Both the position numbers and the translations under genes were made by a program. This document shows, one piece after another, positions 62,896 to 64,000 of a DNA stretch of 64,000 nt. Below the pieces are notes generated by a model. It saw only the letters and a list, made by a program, of their open reading frames with translations, did not search any database and was not told the origin of the DNA. Numbering within the stretch: position 1 is the stretch's first letter; each line of letters begins with the position of its first letter. Origin of the DNA: a bacterium (lineage in GTDB: Bacteria; UBP13; UBA5359); NCBI GenBank assembly GCA_028685295.1, contig JAQUEL010000002.1, positions 24,635-88,634 of the forward strand. Reading direction: 5' to 3'.

Positions 62896-63432
62896 TTATA
62901 CAGGCTCAAGCAAGATCAGCGGCTGCCCATTCTTTACCAATTCCCCATTGTTGACGATTACCTGCACTACCCTGCCCCGAACATCGGCCGTCAACTCATT
63001 AAATATCTTCATGGCCTCCAACAAACAGACCGTATCGCCTGGATTGACTATATCTCCAGGCCTGATAAATGGAGGCTCTTCAGGCGATGGAGCGGAGTAG
63101 AAAACACCAGTCATGGGAGCGGTAATCTGCAATAAATTCTCTTCCATATGCCCGGTAGGCTCAACCTTTTCACCAGTAGCCGGATATATTGCCGGCTTTT
63201 CCTCTACAGGTGGATAATTCATCATTCCCGGATAGGCCGTCGCTCTGCGCCGAACAAGATGTATGATCCTGTCATCCTGTTTGAGTTCGATCTCGGACAG
63301 ATCGCTCTCGGCCAGCAACTCAGCCAATTGATTGACCTGCTCCCAGATCTTCACTGCCGGTACATCTCCTGATACGGACTGGCTTTCATTCGGCAAATAC
63401 TCTTCGTTTCGATGTTCATTTATATCGTTCAC
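62896..63432 (-). CDS. accB: Biotin carboxyl carrier protein of acetyl-CoA carboxylase
   Basis: 178 residues from GTG 63432 after GGGAGGG. The N-terminal 60 residues are the usual AccB oligomer region, followed by a Pro-rich linker and the biotinyl domain (about 98-178) with GVFYSAPSPEEPPFIRPGD and biotin Lys142 in LLEAMKIFNEL. It carries carboxybiotin to the carboxyltransferase that forms malonyl-CoA for fatty acid synthesis. The accC gene that commonly follows is absent here; an aminotransferase follows instead. Confidence 0.94.
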   Translation of the reverse strand: MNDINEHRNEEYLPNESQSVSGDVPAVKIWEQVNQLAELLAESDLSEIELKQDDRIIHLVRRRATAYPGMMNYPPVEEKPAIYPATGEKVEPTGHMEENLLQITAPMTGVFYSAPSPEEPPFIRPGDIVNPGDTVCLLEAMKIFNELTADVRGRVVQVIVNNGELVKNGQPLILLEPV

Positions 63433-63466
63433 AATTCCCTCCCATAACCCAAATAGCCGCCGAATA

Positions 63467-63504
63467 TAAAAAAACCTTCATCCACGATTGGCAGAGATGA
63501 AGGT
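63467..63504 (-). terminator. Rho-independent terminator of the FmdB-like gene
   Basis: On the minus strand ACCTTCATC (63496-63504) pairs exactly with GATGAAGGT (63474-63482) and a run of T follows (63467-63474). A second hairpin with CCAGTAGT/ACTACTGG and inner ATTGC/GCAAT arms lies at 63505-63537, partly inside the gene end. Confidence 0.75.
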
Positions 63505-63530
63505 CCAGTAGTCATTGCAGCCGGCAATAA

Positions 63531-63803
63531 CTACTGGTTCCCGTTTTTAGCTTTACAGCAACCATCACACGCAGGGCCGGAGCCTCCGGCCGGACAAGCA
63601 GCTTCCAAAGAGCCTTTTTCTTCTCTTTTACGGTTATCTGTAACATAAAAACCTGATCCCTTAAAAACTACGCCTACAGGAAAAAACTTGCGCTGAATCG
63701 GACCGGAACAGATTTCGCATGTCTTTAATGGTTCATCGGTCATCTTCTGAAAAATCTCAAATTCATGACCGCATTCGCTGCATCGGTAGCCGTACGTCGG
63801 CAT
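63531..63803 (-). CDS. FmdB/CxxC zinc ribbon protein
   Basis: 90 residues. The N-terminus MPTYGYRCSECGHEFEIFQ and CEICSGPIQRKF give two Cys pairs of the FmdB_2 zinc ribbon, followed by GVVFKGSGFYVTDNR, the family's standard end. The C-terminal tail adds four Cys in CPAGGSGPACDGCC, a Cys-rich tail of the length seen in several homologues. FmdB was named from a formamidase regulator, but the function of these small proteins is unsettled; some link to ribosome or hibernation factors has been proposed. GGAGGG precedes the ATG. Confidence 0.9.
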   Translation of the reverse strand: MPTYGYRCSECGHEFEIFQKMTDEPLKTCEICSGPIQRKFFPVGVVFKGSGFYVTDNRKREEKGSLEAACPAGGSGPACDGCCKAKNGNQ

Positions 63804-63959
63804 CGATGATCCCTCCTCATGTGCTTTTCATAACTTAATTATTATATGTAGAGGCCTATCTCCTGTCAAGCTGTTGTAGAGGTCCATAACATATTGGACT
63901 GTTGTAATTCCAAGCCGGCAGAAGCAAGCAGATAGCGCAGTGGAGGCTGCTTGTCCGGC

Positions 63960-63976
63960 AAGCCCCGATGGGGCTT
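63960..63976. other. Hairpin at the right edge
   Basis: AAGCCCC and GGGGCTT with a 3-base loop at 63960-63976. Outside it an imperfect inverted repeat pairs around GCCGG (63914) and CCGGC (63955). No T-run is seen on either strand and no gene covers 63804-64000. It may be part of a structured RNA or promoter region that continues beyond the window. Confidence 0.3.
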
Positions 63977-64000
63977 CTCCGTATTATACCACAGCAGGTA

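Noticed and set aside
1-64000. Mobile elements, tRNA or rRNA genes
   Set aside because: No transposase, integrase, phage gene, terminal repeats, cloverleaf or rRNA-like stretch was recognised by eye on either strand; a tRNAscan or covariance search would be needed to be certain.

Overview
The window reads as a chromosomal segment of a diderm, probably anaerobic or fermentative, saccharolytic bacterium, most likely from Armatimonadota or a related diderm Terrabacteria lineage. The reasons are: type IV pseudopilin-like proteins with the H-X9-DG C-terminal motif sitting inside sugar-use operons; a single-SLH-domain coiled-coil envelope protein; ExbB/ExbD/TonB systems, which imply an outer membrane; a SepF-type division protein; DUF1540 proteins; and hydrogenase genes. 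The lineage is inferred from gene content only. No rRNA, tRNA, CRISPR array, transposase or phage gene was seen.

Layout. 1-2.6 kb (minus): a HypC-HydE fusion hydrogenase maturase followed by the first gene of an Ech/Hyf-type proton-pumping hydrogenase operon cut by the window edge. 2.8-9.2 kb: a DedA protein, a frameshifted KUP potassium transporter, and an ABC exporter operon that also carries a helical-repeat/parvulin fusion and a DUF2993 protein. 9.3-11.1 kb: a SIS-domain sugar-phosphate enzyme and a pseudopilin. 11.2-21.4 kb (minus): glycan locus 1, with a GntR/LacI-type regulator, H-X9-DG pseudopilin, LamG-GH42-like hydrolase, orphan solute-binding lipoprotein, class III aminotransferase, two amidohydrolases (one lacking its metal ligands) and a Gfo/Idh oxidoreductase. 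21.6-29.0 kb: PocR-AraC regulator, lpdA, an SLH protein, a cohesin-like secreted protein and tonB/exbD/exbB. 29.2-34.5 kb: an SDR, E2, E1-beta and E1-alpha of an acetoin/2-oxoacid dehydrogenase, under a SorC-type regulator with a palindromic operator. 34.7-38.3 kb: a secreted metallophosphoesterase, SepF, and ilvBN preceded by a complete Val/Leu leader-peptide attenuator. 38.3-45.8 kb: a sugar isomerase/oxidoreductase pair with a divergent AraC regulator, serC, a DUF1540 protein, a homocysteine methyltransferase, endonuclease V and a peroxiredoxin. 45.9-49.8 kb: a cobalamin-riboswitch operon (tonB-like, btuF, btuC, btuD). 50.0-59.5 kb (minus): glycan locus 2, with a FadR-type regulator, clan GH-A hydrolase, sialidase-like protein, pseudopilin, solute-binding lipoprotein, DUF4838 protein and kelch protein. 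59.6-64 kb: ankyrin lipoprotein, homocitrate-synthase-like enzyme, aminotransferase, accB and an FmdB zinc ribbon protein.

The two glycan loci share one plan: GntR-superfamily regulator, H-X9-DG pseudopilin, solute-binding lipoprotein without permeases, and secreted or cytoplasmic hydrolases. This repeated set is the best candidate for an under-described system here. The most completely readable regulatory device is the ilvBN attenuator: promoter, 33-residue Val-rich leader, competing 1:2 and 2:3 pairings, and a 12-bp terminator. The HypC-HydE fusion beside an energy-converting hydrogenase gene is the most unusual single protein.
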